Origin: Mucilaginibacter yixingensis
GTDB taxonomy: Bacteria > Bacteroidota > Bacteroidia > Sphingobacteriales > Sphingobacteriaceae
Length of the DNA: 64,000 nt
Assembly: GCF_041080815.1 (NCBI RefSeq)
Contig: NZ_CP160205.1
Location: 5,293,929-5,357,928, forward strand
Direction of reading: 5' to 3'
Made by a program: the position numbers and the translations under genes. The notes beneath the pieces are model-generated. The model made no database searches, had not been told where the DNA came from, and saw only the letters and a program-made list of their open reading frames with translations. This document shows positions 33,055 to 42,290 of this stretch, in pieces (position 1 is the stretch's first letter; each line of letters opens with the position of its first letter).

Positions 33055-34086
33055 ATGACATTTTTAGGCATAGATTATCAAACATGGTGGTTCCTGCTGA
33101 TAGGCGCCGTATTTACCGGCTACATTATTCTTGATGGTTTTGATTTGGGTGCCGGGGCGCTGCACTTGTTCTTTGTGAAAGAGCAAAGCCGCAGGATTGT
33201 GCTCAACGCTATCGGGCCGGTGTGGGATGGTAACGAGGTGTGGATTGTTATTGGCGGTGGCGCGCTGTTTGCCGGCTTCCCGGTGGTGTATGCCACTATG
33301 CTGTCTGCCTTTTACGTTCCCTTTATGTTGTTTTTGCTGGGGATTATATTTAGGGCCATCTCCATTGAGTTTCGCAGTAAAGAGCCCATGTTCTGGTGGC
33401 GACGCATGTGGGATATCTGCTATACCTGCTCCAGCGCGTTGATTGCGTTTTTGTTAGGTTTGATTTTGGGCAACGTAATTGAAGGCATCAATGTTGGTCC
33501 CGATCATGTGTTTCACGGTAGTTTCCTGGACTTTTTTAACATGTATGCCATCCTGATGGGCATTACCACGCTGGCCCTGCTGATGATGCACGGCGCCATT
33601 TATTTGGTAATGAAAACCGAAGACCGACTTTACGCCAAACTCACCATCCTGGTGCGCGATACTACCATCTTCTTTGTCATCATGATTTTGCTTACCTCAT
33701 TCTACACGCTGCTTTACGAGCCGCATATGGCCAAGGTAATCCGTAGTTTCCCAGAGTTGTTTGTTATCCCTGTAATGATGGTGCTGGCCATTGCCAACAT
33801 TACCCGCCAAATAACCAAACGCAAGTATATCTATGCCTTCGTATCATCGGCAGTAACTATTAGCCTGCTGATGATCCTGGTTGCGATTGAGCTTTATCCA
33901 AACATGCTGTTAAGCAGCCAATCGCCGGCTAACCATTTAACTATCTACAACTCTTCATCGTCAGAAAAAACGTTGGGCATTATGCTCACGTTTGCCGCCA
34001 TTGGCGTGCCGCTGGTGGTTGGCTACACTACCTTTGTGTTTATGACTTTTAAAGGCAAGGTGAAGCTGGATGAGATGAGTTATTAG
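33055..34086 (+). CDS. cydB: Cytochrome bd ubiquinol oxidase subunit II
   Basis: The second core membrane subunit of the bd oxidase, 343 residues with eight or nine hydrophobic helices. The N-terminus FLGIDYQTWWFLLIGAVFTG and YIILDGFDLGAGALH, then NAIGPVWDGNEVWIVIGGGA, are diagnostic. The open frame reaches back to 32986, but those residues are encoded by repeats, so ATG 33055 was chosen. No cydX-like small gene was seen downstream. Confidence 0.97.
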   Translation: MTFLGIDYQTWWFLLIGAVFTGYIILDGFDLGAGALHLFFVKEQSRRIVLNAIGPVWDGNEVWIVIGGGALFAGFPVVYATMLSAFYVPFMLFLLGIIFRAISIEFRSKEPMFWWRRMWDICYTCSSALIAFLLGLILGNVIEGINVGPDHVFHGSFLDFFNMYAILMGITTLALLMMHGAIYLVMKTEDRLYAKLTILVRDTTIFFVIMILLTSFYTLLYEPHMAKVIRSFPELFVIPVMMVLAIANITRQITKRKYIYAFVSSAVTISLLMILVAIELYPNMLLSSQSPANHLTIYNSSSSEKTLGIMLTFAAIGVPLVVGYTTFVFMTFKGKVKLDEMSY

Positions 34087-34087
34087 A

Positions 34088-34201
34088 AAACCAGGATTAA
34101 ACGGATTTATAGGATTGACAGGATCCAATGCGCGTAGGATGACGCCTGCGTTTTAAACAAAAATCCTGTTAATCTTACAAATTCGGTAAATCCCGGTTCT
34201 T
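34088..34201. repeat. Family H inverted repeat (aaccaggatt-aacggatt type)
   Basis: Left arm aaccaggattaaacggattt (from 34089) and right arm aaattcggtaaatcccggtt (about 34179-34198) pair imperfectly, with inner ggattgacaggat / atcctgttaatc. A related pair of arms bounds 60702-61022. Confidence 0.75.
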
Positions 34202-34231
34202 GATCCACGTTAAAATCAGCATATTTGAAAT

Positions 34232-34828
34232 ATGTTATTAGCCAGGTTTCAGCATGAATTGATAGAGGCGGGTTGCGATGAAGCGGGGCGCGGATGCCTG
34301 GCTGGTCCTGTTTTTGCAGCGGCCGTTATTTTGCCGGCAGATTTTGATCACCATTTATTGAACGACTCCAAGCAGCTAAAGGAGGATGACCGTTATGAGC
34401 TGCGCGCAGTTGTAGAGGAGCAGGCCGTAGCCTGGGCCGTGGCCTCGGTTGATAATGTGGAGATAGATCAGATCAATATTCTCAATGCTTCGTTTCTGGC
34501 TATGCACCGTGCGTTAGACATGCTGCACACACGCCCTGAGTTTCTGATTATTGACGGCAACCGGTTCAATAAATATCAAGCCGTTCCGCACCAATGTATT
34601 ATAGAGGGCGACGGTAAATATTTCAGCATCGCGGCGGCATCAATATTGGCCAAAACCTACCGCGATGACTTTATGAAGCAGATTGCAGCCGAGCATCCTG
34701 AGTACGACTGGCACAGCAACAAGGGCTACCCTACCATTAAACACCGTAAAATGGTGATGGAGTTGGGTTATACACCGTATCACCGTCGTTCATTTCGCGT
34801 TTCTGATCCTCAGCTGACTATTTTTTAG
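34232..34828 (+). CDS. rnhB: Ribonuclease HII
   Basis: Removes RNA primers and misincorporated ribonucleotides from DNA by cutting RNA/DNA hybrids. The 198 residues contain the metal-binding start EAGCDEAGRGCLAGPV (Asp16, Glu17), the middle motif LNDSKQLKEDDR, LIIDGNRF, and AAASILAKTYRDDFM with the later Asp. HSNKGYPTIKHRK is the usual C-terminal block. Confidence 0.97.
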   Translation: MLLARFQHELIEAGCDEAGRGCLAGPVFAAAVILPADFDHHLLNDSKQLKEDDRYELRAVVEEQAVAWAVASVDNVEIDQINILNASFLAMHRALDMLHTRPEFLIIDGNRFNKYQAVPHQCIIEGDGKYFSIAAASILAKTYRDDFMKQIAAEHPEYDWHSNKGYPTIKHRKMVMELGYTPYHRRSFRVSDPQLTIF

Positions 34829-34838
34829 TCGCTACATT

Positions 34839-34868
34839 TTGATTGCGCACCCCTGTTGGTTATTTTTG
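34839..34868 (+). promoter_or_regulatory. Promoter for the GT4 gene
   Basis: TTG at 34839-34841, a 19-nt spacer and TATTTTTG at 34861-34868 match the Bacteroidota -33/-7 consensus at full length and spacing. Confidence 0.65.
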
Positions 34869-34900
34869 TTTGGTAACCATAACCAGTTTAATCTGTCGTT

Positions 34901-36106
34901 TTGAAAGTATTGATTCTAACACATCGTATTCCGTTTCCACAAAACGGCGGCTACCCCATTGTGGTGGGCAATACCATCCGCGGGCTGGTGGATGCCGGGC
35001 ACGATGTATCGTTGGTTTCATTAAACACAGAAAAGCGCTACGAAGACTCGCCGCCACCTGATGACGAACTGCTGCAAAGAATTCAATACCGCTCTTATGA
35101 TATTGATACCAGCGTATCGCTGATGGACGCGTTGCTCAACCTGTTTAGTCATGATTCGGCCAATATCAATCGTTATTATGATCCGGCTTTTGAGCGTCTG
35201 CTCATCCGCGAGGTGCGCAATAACCCCTATGATATTATTCAGTTTGAAGGATTATTTGTAGCGCCTTATCTGGAAGAAGTGCGCAAGCATACCAAAGCCA
35301 AACTGGTTTACCGGGCGCATAACATTGAGCACCAGGTTTGGCAGCGTCTGGCTCATCAAAAGAGCGATCCGCTGAAGAAGTTATTTTTAAAGCTGATTGC
35401 CGGTCGTGTAAAGCGCTACGAGTTGCAGCACATGAATAGCTTTGATGCTATGTCGGTATTTACCGAGCAGGACCGGCTAACCATGATTCAATATGGTGCA
35501 ACGGGTAAAATTGAAGTGATACCGGTGAGTATCAATATGTCAAAATATCGCCCCAATTTGCATCAAACTGAATTTCCCAGCTTGTTTTTTCTCGGCTCTT
35601 TGAACTGGATGCCTAACCGTGAAGGTATTGAGTGGTTTTTGCAAAGCTTTCACCAGGATTTTGTGGATGGTAACCTGCGCTGCCGTTTCTATGTTGCCGG
35701 TAACGATATCCCCGAACAGTTTGACGAATACGAGGCCCTGGGCAAAATATTTATACAAGGCGAGGTAGATGACGCACTGGAGTTTGTAAACAGCAAGTCA
35801 ATCATGATTGTGCCGTTGCTTTCTGGTGGTGGTATGCGTGTGAAAATTGTGGAAGGGATGGCTATGCAAAAATGCATTATCTCAACCACCCTCGGCGCCG
35901 AGGGCATTGCCTACACCAAGGGGCAGGATATTCTGATTGCCGATACCCGTGAGGAGTTTCTGCGTGCCATTAACCGCTGCGTTAGCGACGAGGAATACTG
36001 CACGCGCATTGGCCGTAATGCTCGTAAACTGGTAGAACAACAATATGATATTACTGCCATTAACAAGCACCTGGTTAAGTTTTATAACGACGTGCTGTCA
36101 GTGTAG
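34901..36106 (+). CDS. Glycosyltransferase family 4
   Basis: A 401-residue GT-B glycosyltransferase. The start codon is TTG: an in-frame stop at 34889-34891 leaves no upstream ATG, and MKVLILTHRIPFPQNGG is the canonical N-terminus of the family. The Rossmann-like C-terminal domain has FLGSLNWMPNREGIEWF and VPLLSGGGMRVKIVEGMAM, which bind the NDP-sugar. The product is unknown and there are no glycan genes next to it. It has its own promoter. Confidence 0.9.
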   Translation: MKVLILTHRIPFPQNGGYPIVVGNTIRGLVDAGHDVSLVSLNTEKRYEDSPPPDDELLQRIQYRSYDIDTSVSLMDALLNLFSHDSANINRYYDPAFERLLIREVRNNPYDIIQFEGLFVAPYLEEVRKHTKAKLVYRAHNIEHQVWQRLAHQKSDPLKKLFLKLIAGRVKRYELQHMNSFDAMSVFTEQDRLTMIQYGATGKIEVIPVSINMSKYRPNLHQTEFPSLFFLGSLNWMPNREGIEWFLQSFHQDFVDGNLRCRFYVAGNDIPEQFDEYEALGKIFIQGEVDDALEFVNSKSIMIVPLLSGGGMRVKIVEGMAMQKCIISTTLGAEGIAYTKGQDILIADTREEFLRAINRCVSDEEYCTRIGRNARKLVEQQYDITAINKHLVKFYNDVLSV

Positions 36107-36113
36107 AACATAT

Positions 36114-36150
36114 ACCCGTCATTGCTGAGAGGAACGAAACAATGACGGGT
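36114..36150. repeat. Miniature family A inverted repeat
   Basis: Arms acccgtcattg / caatgacgggt (36114-36124 with 36140-36150) are perfect. The 15-nt centre still shows the gaggaacgaa core. Confidence 0.75.
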
Positions 36151-36177
36151 AAGATTAAAGCAGTCATCACCCAATCA

Positions 36178-37548
36178 TCACTCTTCACTTATCAACCGTT
36201 CATCCAGCTGCTTTGTTGCCTTTGCGCCCAGCTTCTTCAACGTCTCTACCCGGCCAACCAAATTACCGCTGCCGGTAGATAGCTTGCCAAAAGCATCATT
36301 GTAAGCTTTTTTAGACCGGTCAATATGATCGCCAATGCCCTGCAGGTCGTCCATAAAACCTACAAATTTATCATACAACGCACCTGCCTTGGTGGCAATA
36401 TCAATGGCGTTGCGGGTTTGCTGCTCCTGTTTCCAGATGCTGGCAACGGTTTTTAGCGTAGCCAACAGAGTTGAAGGGGTTACCAGTACCACCTTTTTGT
36501 TCCAGGCAAACTCAAACAGATCAATATCGTGCTGAATAGCTATAGCAAACGACGATTCAATAGGCACAAACAGCAATACAAAATCTGGCGAGCGCAGGCC
36601 GTATAAGCTTTGATAGTTTTTTCCTCCCAGGTTATTGATGTGGTTTTTAATAGAGATAATGTGCTGGCGCAGATGCAGATCGCGCTCCTCATCGGTATTG
36701 CTGTTTACCAATCGCTCATAAGCCAGCAACGACACTTTCGAGTCGATGATGATATGCTTATTATCCGGCAGGTTCACAATTACATCGGGTTGGAAACGGT
36801 TGCCATCCTCATCCTCCAATCCCATACCTTTGCCTTGTTTGGTGTAGCTCTCGCCCTCTAACAGGCCCGATGCCTCCAGTATCCGGTCTAAGATTACCTC
36901 GCCCCAGTTGCCTTGCTTTTTGGTGTCGGCTTTGAGGGCGCGGGTAAGGTTGTTAGCTTCCTCGCTAATCTGCTTGTTTAGTTCCATCAGTCGGGAGATC
37001 TCTCCTTTCAACACATTCCGCTCGTCTGATTCGGCCTTATAAACCTTCTCTACCTTTTCCTCAAACAGCTTGATATTCTCTTTCAGCGGATTGAGCAGCT
37101 GATCTAAGCTGGCGCGGTTGGTATCGGCAAATTTCTGCGATTTTTCTTCCAGCAGTTTACCAGCCACGTTTTCAAATTCTAATCGTAACTTTTGTTGTAG
37201 CTCTTGCAGGTAAAGTTCCTGCTCGGCCAGTCGCTCACGCTGTGCTCTTAGCGATTGTTCAGCCGCTGTGGTACGCATGCGCTCGGCCCCCAATTCATCG
37301 TTGTAAGCTTTAAGTTGACTTTCAAAACGCAAGCGTTCATCCTGTAGCAAACGGGCAGTATTGTCGCGCTCATTAAGCAACCACTCGCTGCGCTCGGTAG
37401 CGCGGGCCAGATCAATATTTAATTGATTGTTTTCTGCCAATAAACGCTGTTGTTCGGCGCTGTCAGTACCGCCGGCCGGACGTTTTAATATGATGATGAT
37501 TGCGGCCAGCAACATTATAGCCCCGGCAGCTAAAACGAATAGTTCCAT
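36178..37548 (-). CDS. rmuC: DNA recombination protein RmuC
   Basis: A 456-residue RmuC family protein, thought to limit inversions at short inverted repeats through a nuclease-like fold. It has an N-terminal membrane helix (VLAAGAIMLLAAIIII), a long coiled coil (about 30-190), then the conserved core KKQGNWGEVILDRILEASGL, PDVIVNLPDNKHIIIDSKVS and FVPIESSFAIA. Its presence in a region dense with inverted repeats is notable but may be coincidence. Confidence 0.94.
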   Translation of the reverse strand: MELFVLAAGAIMLLAAIIIILKRPAGGTDSAEQQRLLAENNQLNIDLARATERSEWLLNERDNTARLLQDERLRFESQLKAYNDELGAERMRTTAAEQSLRAQRERLAEQELYLQELQQKLRLEFENVAGKLLEEKSQKFADTNRASLDQLLNPLKENIKLFEEKVEKVYKAESDERNVLKGEISRLMELNKQISEEANNLTRALKADTKKQGNWGEVILDRILEASGLLEGESYTKQGKGMGLEDEDGNRFQPDVIVNLPDNKHIIIDSKVSLLAYERLVNSNTDEERDLHLRQHIISIKNHINNLGGKNYQSLYGLRSPDFVLLFVPIESSFAIAIQHDIDLFEFAWNKKVVLVTPSTLLATLKTVASIWKQEQQTRNAIDIATKAGALYDKFVGFMDDLQGIGDHIDRSKKAYNDAFGKLSTGSGNLVGRVETLKKLGAKATKQLDERLISEE

Positions 37549-37592
37549 TTTGATAAAAATTTTAGCAAAACGAAGATGGGGAATTGATTGGT

Positions 37593-37637
37593 AAAAAACA
37601 AGGCGCCTTGACCAGAGATCAAGGCGCCTTGTTTTTT
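37593..37637. terminator. Terminator after serS
   Basis: A perfect 18-bp stem (37593-37610 with 37620-37637) has a 9-nt loop and T/A runs within the stem. It sits downstream of serS on the minus strand and upstream of rmuC. Confidence 0.9.
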
Positions 37638-37670
37638 AGTTATTATGAGAGGTTTAATTCATCAATTGAA

Positions 37671-38951
37671 TTAGTTGGATTCGCCAATCCACTCAAATCT
37701 GGTGTAAGGTACCAGCGCTTCAGGAATTTTGATGCCATTCTCGGTCTGGTTGTTCTCTAACAATGTAGCCACAATACGCGGCAGGGCCAGTGCGCTGCCG
37801 TTTAAGGTGTGAGCTAGCTGAGTTTTACCCTCTGCATTTTTGAAGCGCAATTTGAGGCGATTGCTCTGGAAGGTTTCAAAGTTTGATACGGATGATACCT
37901 CCAGCCAGCGTTGTTGTGCTGCGCTCCAGGTTTCCATATCATAAGTCAGGGCAGATGCAAAGCCCATATCGCCGCCGCACAAACGCAGCACACGGTATGG
38001 CAGGCCCAACTTTTGCAACAGGCCTTGCACATGGGCACTCATATCTTCCAGTACATTGTATGATGTTTCAGGGTTTACCACCTGTACAATCTCTACTTTA
38101 TCAAACTGGTGCAAACGATTCAGTCCGCGCACGTGGGCACCATATGAACCAGCCTCGCGACGGAAACATGGGGTATAACCGCAGTTACGCACCGGCAGTT
38201 CGTCGGCCTTCAATATCACATCGCGGTACAGGTTGGTGATAGGCACCTCCGCAGTTGGGATCAGGTATAAACCATCCTGATTTACAAAATACATCTGTCC
38301 CTCTTTATCCGGCAGCTGACCGGTACCGAAGCCCGACGCCTCGTTTACCACCAGCGGTGGGATCACCTCGTTATAACCAGCTTTTTCGGCTTCATCTAAA
38401 AAGAAAGCAATTAAGGCACGTTGCAGTTTAGCACCCTTGCCTTTATAAACAGGGAACCCGGCGCCGGTAATTTTTACGCCCAGTTCAAAATCAATTAAAT
38501 CATATTTGGCAGCCAGCTCCCAATGCGGCAGCGCGCTGGCAGGCAGTTCTGGCTTGGCGCCATTTTCTAAAACTATCTCGTTTTCCTCAGGTGTTAGCCC
38601 TTTTGGTACAGATGAGTGCGGCAGGTTGGGCAGCAATACAATTTTTTGCTGCAGATTTTCTTCAATAGCAGTAAGCTCGGTAGTGTTTACCTTGATGATT
38701 TCGCGCAGCTCGGTAGTGTAAGCTTTCAGCTTTTCGGCCTCGTCTTTCTGGCCGCTTTTCATTAGCTCGCCAATCTTTTTGGCTTCGGCATTGGCTTTGG
38801 CCTGCAGTTCTTCGCTGGAAGTTTGCAGGCGGCGGCGTTCTTTGTCAAGACTGATGATCTCATCGACCAACTCGGGCTGTTTGAAATTTTTTACAGCCAA
38901 ACGTTCCAAAACCTGTTCGCGGTTATCGCGGATATAATTAACTTGCAGCAT
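37671..38951 (-). CDS. serS: Serine--tRNA ligase
   Basis: A class II aminoacyl-tRNA synthetase of 426 residues that charges tRNA-Ser. It has the N-terminal tRNA-binding coiled coil (about 30-105), motif 2 CFRREAGSYG, and motif 3 NGSALALPRIVATLLENNQ. ATG 38951 (MLQVNYIRDN) is the family start; the longer frame runs into a repeat. A -7 box lies 22 nt upstream and a strong terminator follows. Confidence 0.97.
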   Translation of the reverse strand: MLQVNYIRDNREQVLERLAVKNFKQPELVDEIISLDKERRRLQTSSEELQAKANAEAKKIGELMKSGQKDEAEKLKAYTTELREIIKVNTTELTAIEENLQQKIVLLPNLPHSSVPKGLTPEENEIVLENGAKPELPASALPHWELAAKYDLIDFELGVKITGAGFPVYKGKGAKLQRALIAFFLDEAEKAGYNEVIPPLVVNEASGFGTGQLPDKEGQMYFVNQDGLYLIPTAEVPITNLYRDVILKADELPVRNCGYTPCFRREAGSYGAHVRGLNRLHQFDKVEIVQVVNPETSYNVLEDMSAHVQGLLQKLGLPYRVLRLCGGDMGFASALTYDMETWSAAQQRWLEVSSVSNFETFQSNRLKLRFKNAEGKTQLAHTLNGSALALPRIVATLLENNQTENGIKIPEALVPYTRFEWIGESN

Positions 38952-38972
38952 TATTTTATTTTTAAAACGAAG

Positions 38973-38980
38973 CAAAGATA
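38973..38980 (-). promoter_or_regulatory. -7 promoter box for serS
   Basis: On the minus strand this reads TATCTTTG, a full consensus match, 21 nt before the serS ATG. Confidence 0.5.
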
Positions 38981-38989
38981 TAAAGTTCG

Positions 38990-39131
38990 TGGTTAATGGT
39001 TCATAGTTGATGGTGTTTTGTAGCACCGTTTTATTGTGGATGTCATGAACTGATCAGCGTCGCCCAATAGTCTATATAGCCATTTACTCAGTTGCTGCGA
39101 TTGACTATGAACCATGAACTATCATCTATGA
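38990..39131. repeat. Family J inverted repeat (ggttcatagttgatgg type)
   Basis: Segments ggttaatggttcatagttgatgg (left) and gactatgaaccatgaactatc (right) are imperfect reverse complements flanking the gap between divergent serS and rsmI. The right arm ends at the rsmI start codon. Confidence 0.6.
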
Positions 39132-39862
39132 ACCAACCCGGCAAACTCTACTTAGTACCCACCCCCATTGGCAACCTGGAAGACATGACCTTTCGGGCTG
39201 TGCGGATATTGAAAGAAGCCGACCTGATACTGGCCGAGGATACCCGCACCTCTGCCCCCATGCTTAAACACTTTGGCGTTACCGCCCGTGTTTTTGCACA
39301 CCATCAGCATAATGAGCACCAGAGCAGTAACGAGATTATCCGTTTTTTAAACGAAGGTAAACAGATTGCGCTGATCTCTGACGCTGGCACACCCGCCATC
39401 TCCGATCCTGGTTTTTACCTGGTGCGCGAGGCCTTGAAGCATGACATTGCAGTGGAATGCCTGCCCGGCCCGACTGCTTTTGTCCCTGCGCTGGTTAACT
39501 CCGGTTTCCCTACAGATAAGTTTTGTTTTGAAGGATTTTTGCCGCTGAAAAAAGGCAGGCAAACCCGTTATAAGCAACTGGCTGAAGAAGACCGCACTAT
39601 TATATTATATGAGTCGCCACACCGCCTGCTGAAAACGCTGGAAGAAATGGCTACTTATTTTGGCGCCGACAGGTTGATCTCCGTATCGCGCGAGCTAACT
39701 AAAATGTTCGAAGAAACGGTGCGCGGCACGGTTGCCGAGGTGAAAACTCATTTTGAAACGCATCCCGTAAAAGGGGAGTTTGTGATTTGCGTGATGGGGA
39801 ATACCTCTCCTAAATCCTCTCCGAAGGAGAGGACTTCCAAGTATAGGGATGATGAGGATTGA
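39128..39862 (+). CDS. rsmI: 16S rRNA (cytidine(1402)-2'-O)-methyltransferase
   Basis: A tetrapyrrole-methylase-fold enzyme that 2'-O-methylates C1402 of 16S rRNA with SAM. It has LYLVPTPIGNLEDMTFRAVR at the start, ILAEDTRTSAPMLKHFG, ALISDAGTPAISDPGFYLV, and PGPTAFVPALVNSGFPTDKF. The 244-residue protein is about 20 longer than the usual core; the tail NTSPKSSPKERTSKYRDDED is encoded by a family D repeat half (39803-39834). ATG 39128 fits the family start. Confidence 0.95.
   Translation: MNQPGKLYLVPTPIGNLEDMTFRAVRILKEADLILAEDTRTSAPMLKHFGVTARVFAHHQHNEHQSSNEIIRFLNEGKQIALISDAGTPAISDPGFYLVREALKHDIAVECLPGPTAFVPALVNSGFPTDKFCFEGFLPLKKGRQTRYKQLAEEDRTIILYESPHRLLKTLEEMATYFGADRLISVSRELTKMFEETVRGTVAEVKTHFETHPVKGEFVICVMGNTSPKSSPKERTSKYRDDED
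39803..39834. repeat. Family D half-element inside rsmI
   Basis: cctaaatcctctccgaagga and the gaggactt that follows match the arm of the 51036 element. It encodes the C-terminal tail of RsmI. Confidence 0.75.
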
Positions 39863-39923
39863 TATTGTATTGATGCACCCGGATTCTGCTCTTACTTTAT
39901 TAAAGTAATGGACTTTGGATTCC

Positions 39924-40093
39924 GACGGCGGCCGGAGGCCGCGAGATAGTAGTCACTCGCGGAGACGCGAGCGATTGCGGATTTATATATATTAAAGACA
40001 AAATGCGGCAAAGCCGCATTTTGTCTTTAATCCCATTTGCAGTCGCTCGCCTCCTGGCGAGTGACTACTATCTCGCGGCCTCTGGCCGCCGTC
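39924..40093. repeat. Family E 170-bp palindrome with perfect central hairpin
   Basis: Outer arms gacggcggcc / ggccgccgtc (39924-39933 with 40084-40093), then nested gcgagatagtagtcactcgc / gcgagtgactactatctcgc arms, and a centre of a perfect 19-bp stem (39991-40009 with 40013-40031) with an AAA loop. The centre is terminator-like. A half-copy lies at 32908-32966. Confidence 0.9.
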
Positions 40094-40121
40094 AGCAATG
40101 TATTAGCGTGTAACCTAATCC

Positions 40122-40634
40122 CTACACCAATCCATACCTGGCCTGCAACAATCCGCTCGAATAACTCTTCGAACCCATAAATTGTAAACTAGTACGATCG
40201 ATATGCTCAAACAATGGCTTGCCGCTGCCTAATAAAATAGGGTGAATAGATAGCAGCAACTCATCAACCAGGCCGGCCTGCACAAATGCAGATACCAGCT
40301 CGGCCCCGCCAAACAACCAGATATCACCACCAGGACTTGTTCTGATTTTTTGCACTTCACTCAGAAAATCAGCTTTGCGAATAATTTCTACTGCCGGATT
40401 TTCTTCGGGCATCAGCGTGTCTGAAAATACAAACTTGTATTGCGGGAAAGCATTGATATCGCCCGTACGCTTAATCAGGTCATAGCTTTTGCGGCCCATA
40501 AAAATGATCTCGATCTGGCTGAAAAACTCGGTCATGCCATAATCCTGATCGGCAAAGCACCAATCATACTCGCCGTTGGGGCCTTCAATAAAACTATCCA
40601 GGCTCACGGCCACATTTAAGATAACTCTACGCAT
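40122..40634 (-). CDS. Dihydrofolate reductase family protein (RibD C-terminal-like)
   Basis: A 170-residue single-domain reductase of the RibD_C/DHFR-like superfamily, binding NADPH. The start RRVILNVAVSLDSFIEGPNG, the middle FMGRKSYDLIKRTGD and the late GGDIWLFGGAELVSAFVQAG with LLSIHPILLGSGKPLF are typical. It is not a folA-type DHFR; the substrate is unknown. It directly abuts the upstream LutB-like gene with no gap. Confidence 0.88.
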   Translation of the reverse strand: MRRVILNVAVSLDSFIEGPNGEYDWCFADQDYGMTEFFSQIEIIFMGRKSYDLIKRTGDINAFPQYKFVFSDTLMPEENPAVEIIRKADFLSEVQKIRTSPGGDIWLFGGAELVSAFVQAGLVDELLLSIHPILLGSGKPLFEHIDRTSLQFMGSKSYSSGLLQARYGLV

Positions 40635-42023
40635 TTATTCTTCTTTATGTCGCTCTTTCCACTGTTGCGAGAATGATTTTTCGGCTACCTGTGGCATCTC
40701 GCGGTAATGTCCCCATGTTTTCTTGAAGAGCTTTTTCAGCAGGAAGTTCTTCATCTTGCCGCCGAAGAAATCCATCAGTTTGCGTTTCTTCATGGCGCGT
40801 TTCCACCAGTTCCAGCCAAATTTTTCCATACCGGTCACCAGTCCTTCATTTACGGAGTCGCGGCGGTTAAGCAGCAACATCTTGTGGATCTCTATTTTAA
40901 CCGGGCACACTTCGGTGCATTTACCGCACAAACTGGACGCATTGCTGAGGTGTTTAAACTCTTCCATGCCCTTCATGTGCGGGGTTATGATAGAGCCGAT
41001 GGGCCCGCTGTAGGTAGTATTATAGGTATAGCCGCCCACATTGCGATAAATAGGGCACCCGTTTAAACAGGCTCCGCAGCGGATGCAGTACAAACCCTGT
41101 CGCTGTTCTTTTTGTGCCAGCAGGTTGGTGCGACCGTTATCCAGCAAGATGACGTACATCTCCTCCGGTCCATCGGTTTCGCCAGGTTGGCGCGGGCCAC
41201 TCAGGATGGAATTATAAACGGTAAGGTTTTGCCCCGTACCGTGTGTAGCCAGCATGGGCCAGTAAATATCAAGATCGGCTATGGATGGGATGATCTTCTC
41301 AATACCCACAATAGCGATGTGTGTTTTTGGAAAAGTAGTACACAAACGTGCGTTGCCCTCGTTTTCGGTAAGGCAGATGCTGCCGGTATCGGCCAGCAGG
41401 AAATTGCCGCCAGAGAAACCTACATCAGCCTGCAGATATTTTTCGCGCAATAATTCGCGGGCCTTTGCCACCAAAAACTCCGGGGTTGAGTCTGGCGGGG
41501 TATTAAACTTTTCGTGAAACAGCTTGGCAATGTCCTCTTTGCTGAGGTGCATGGCCGGGGTGATGATATGGTATGGCTTTTGCCCCAGCAATTGTACAAT
41601 GTATTCGCCCAGATCACTTTCCAGGCTTTCTATGTTGTTGGCTTCCAGAAATTCATTCAAATGAATTTCTTCAGTTACCATTGATTTTGATTTGATGGCC
41701 GATTTAGCGCCCACCCGTTGCATAATCTTCAAAATCTCCTGCTGGGCTTCCTCCACATCATTTGCCCAGATTACCTTGCCGCCACGTTTTTGAAAATTGG
41801 CCTCAAACTCAATCAGGTACTTGTCCAGGTTTTCCATTGACCGCCATTTAATGACATGACCTTTGCGCTTGGAGTTCTCCAAATTGGCCAGGCGACTCAG
41901 TCCGCGCTCAACAGCCGTATCATAACGGCCAATATTAAAGTTGATGATCTGGCGGTGCCTTTGGTCAAACACCTTCTGCTCTGCATCGGTCAAAAATTCT
42001 TCAGCGGTTTTTCCCATATTCAT
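40635..42023 (-). CDS. LutB-like iron-sulfur protein (lactate utilisation family)
   Basis: A 462-residue protein with an N-terminal LutB/LUD domain (SKSMVTEEIHLNEFLE, VGFSGGNFLLADTGSICLTE) and a C-terminal ferredoxin region with two 4Fe-4S motifs, CIRCGACLNGCP and CGKCTEVCP. In LutABC systems it carries electrons from L-lactate oxidation. No LutA or LutC gene is adjacent, so it is either split or has another partner. A second ATG lies 6 nt downstream. It joins the RibD-like gene with no spacing. Confidence 0.88.
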   Translation of the reverse strand: MNMGKTAEEFLTDAEQKVFDQRHRQIINFNIGRYDTAVERGLSRLANLENSKRKGHVIKWRSMENLDKYLIEFEANFQKRGGKVIWANDVEEAQQEILKIMQRVGAKSAIKSKSMVTEEIHLNEFLEANNIESLESDLGEYIVQLLGQKPYHIITPAMHLSKEDIAKLFHEKFNTPPDSTPEFLVAKARELLREKYLQADVGFSGGNFLLADTGSICLTENEGNARLCTTFPKTHIAIVGIEKIIPSIADLDIYWPMLATHGTGQNLTVYNSILSGPRQPGETDGPEEMYVILLDNGRTNLLAQKEQRQGLYCIRCGACLNGCPIYRNVGGYTYNTTYSGPIGSIITPHMKGMEEFKHLSNASSLCGKCTEVCPVKIEIHKMLLLNRRDSVNEGLVTGMEKFGWNWWKRAMKKRKLMDFFGGKMKNFLLKKLFKKTWGHYREMPQVAEKSFSQQWKERHKEE

Positions 42024-42149
42024 AAAGACGGTTCAGCAAAATTAATTTGATTAACGACAATTTAACGTTAAAGATTTTAACAATAATGCAGGTGAGGCGA
42101 AAATGTGTGGAATGCGGGGCGTGTTTTTGAGTAGGGTGGCGCATACCGT

Positions 42150-42290
42150 TGTCATTTCGAACGAACAAGCGGAGGTGGAGCAGGGAGTGAGGAGAAATCA
42201 TGTACGATTGCAAGGCCGTACGGCAAGCATGAGGGATAAGATTTCTCCTCACGCCTCCCACAGCCCCACGCGCTGTTCGTCGAAATGACA
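42150..42290. repeat. Family B-like inverted repeat (tcatttcgaacg type)
   Basis: Arms tgtcatttcgaacgaaca / tgttcgtcgaaatgaca, inner gtgaggagaaatcat / gatttctcctcac, and a central tgtacgat-aaggccgtac imperfect stem. Confidence 0.85.
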
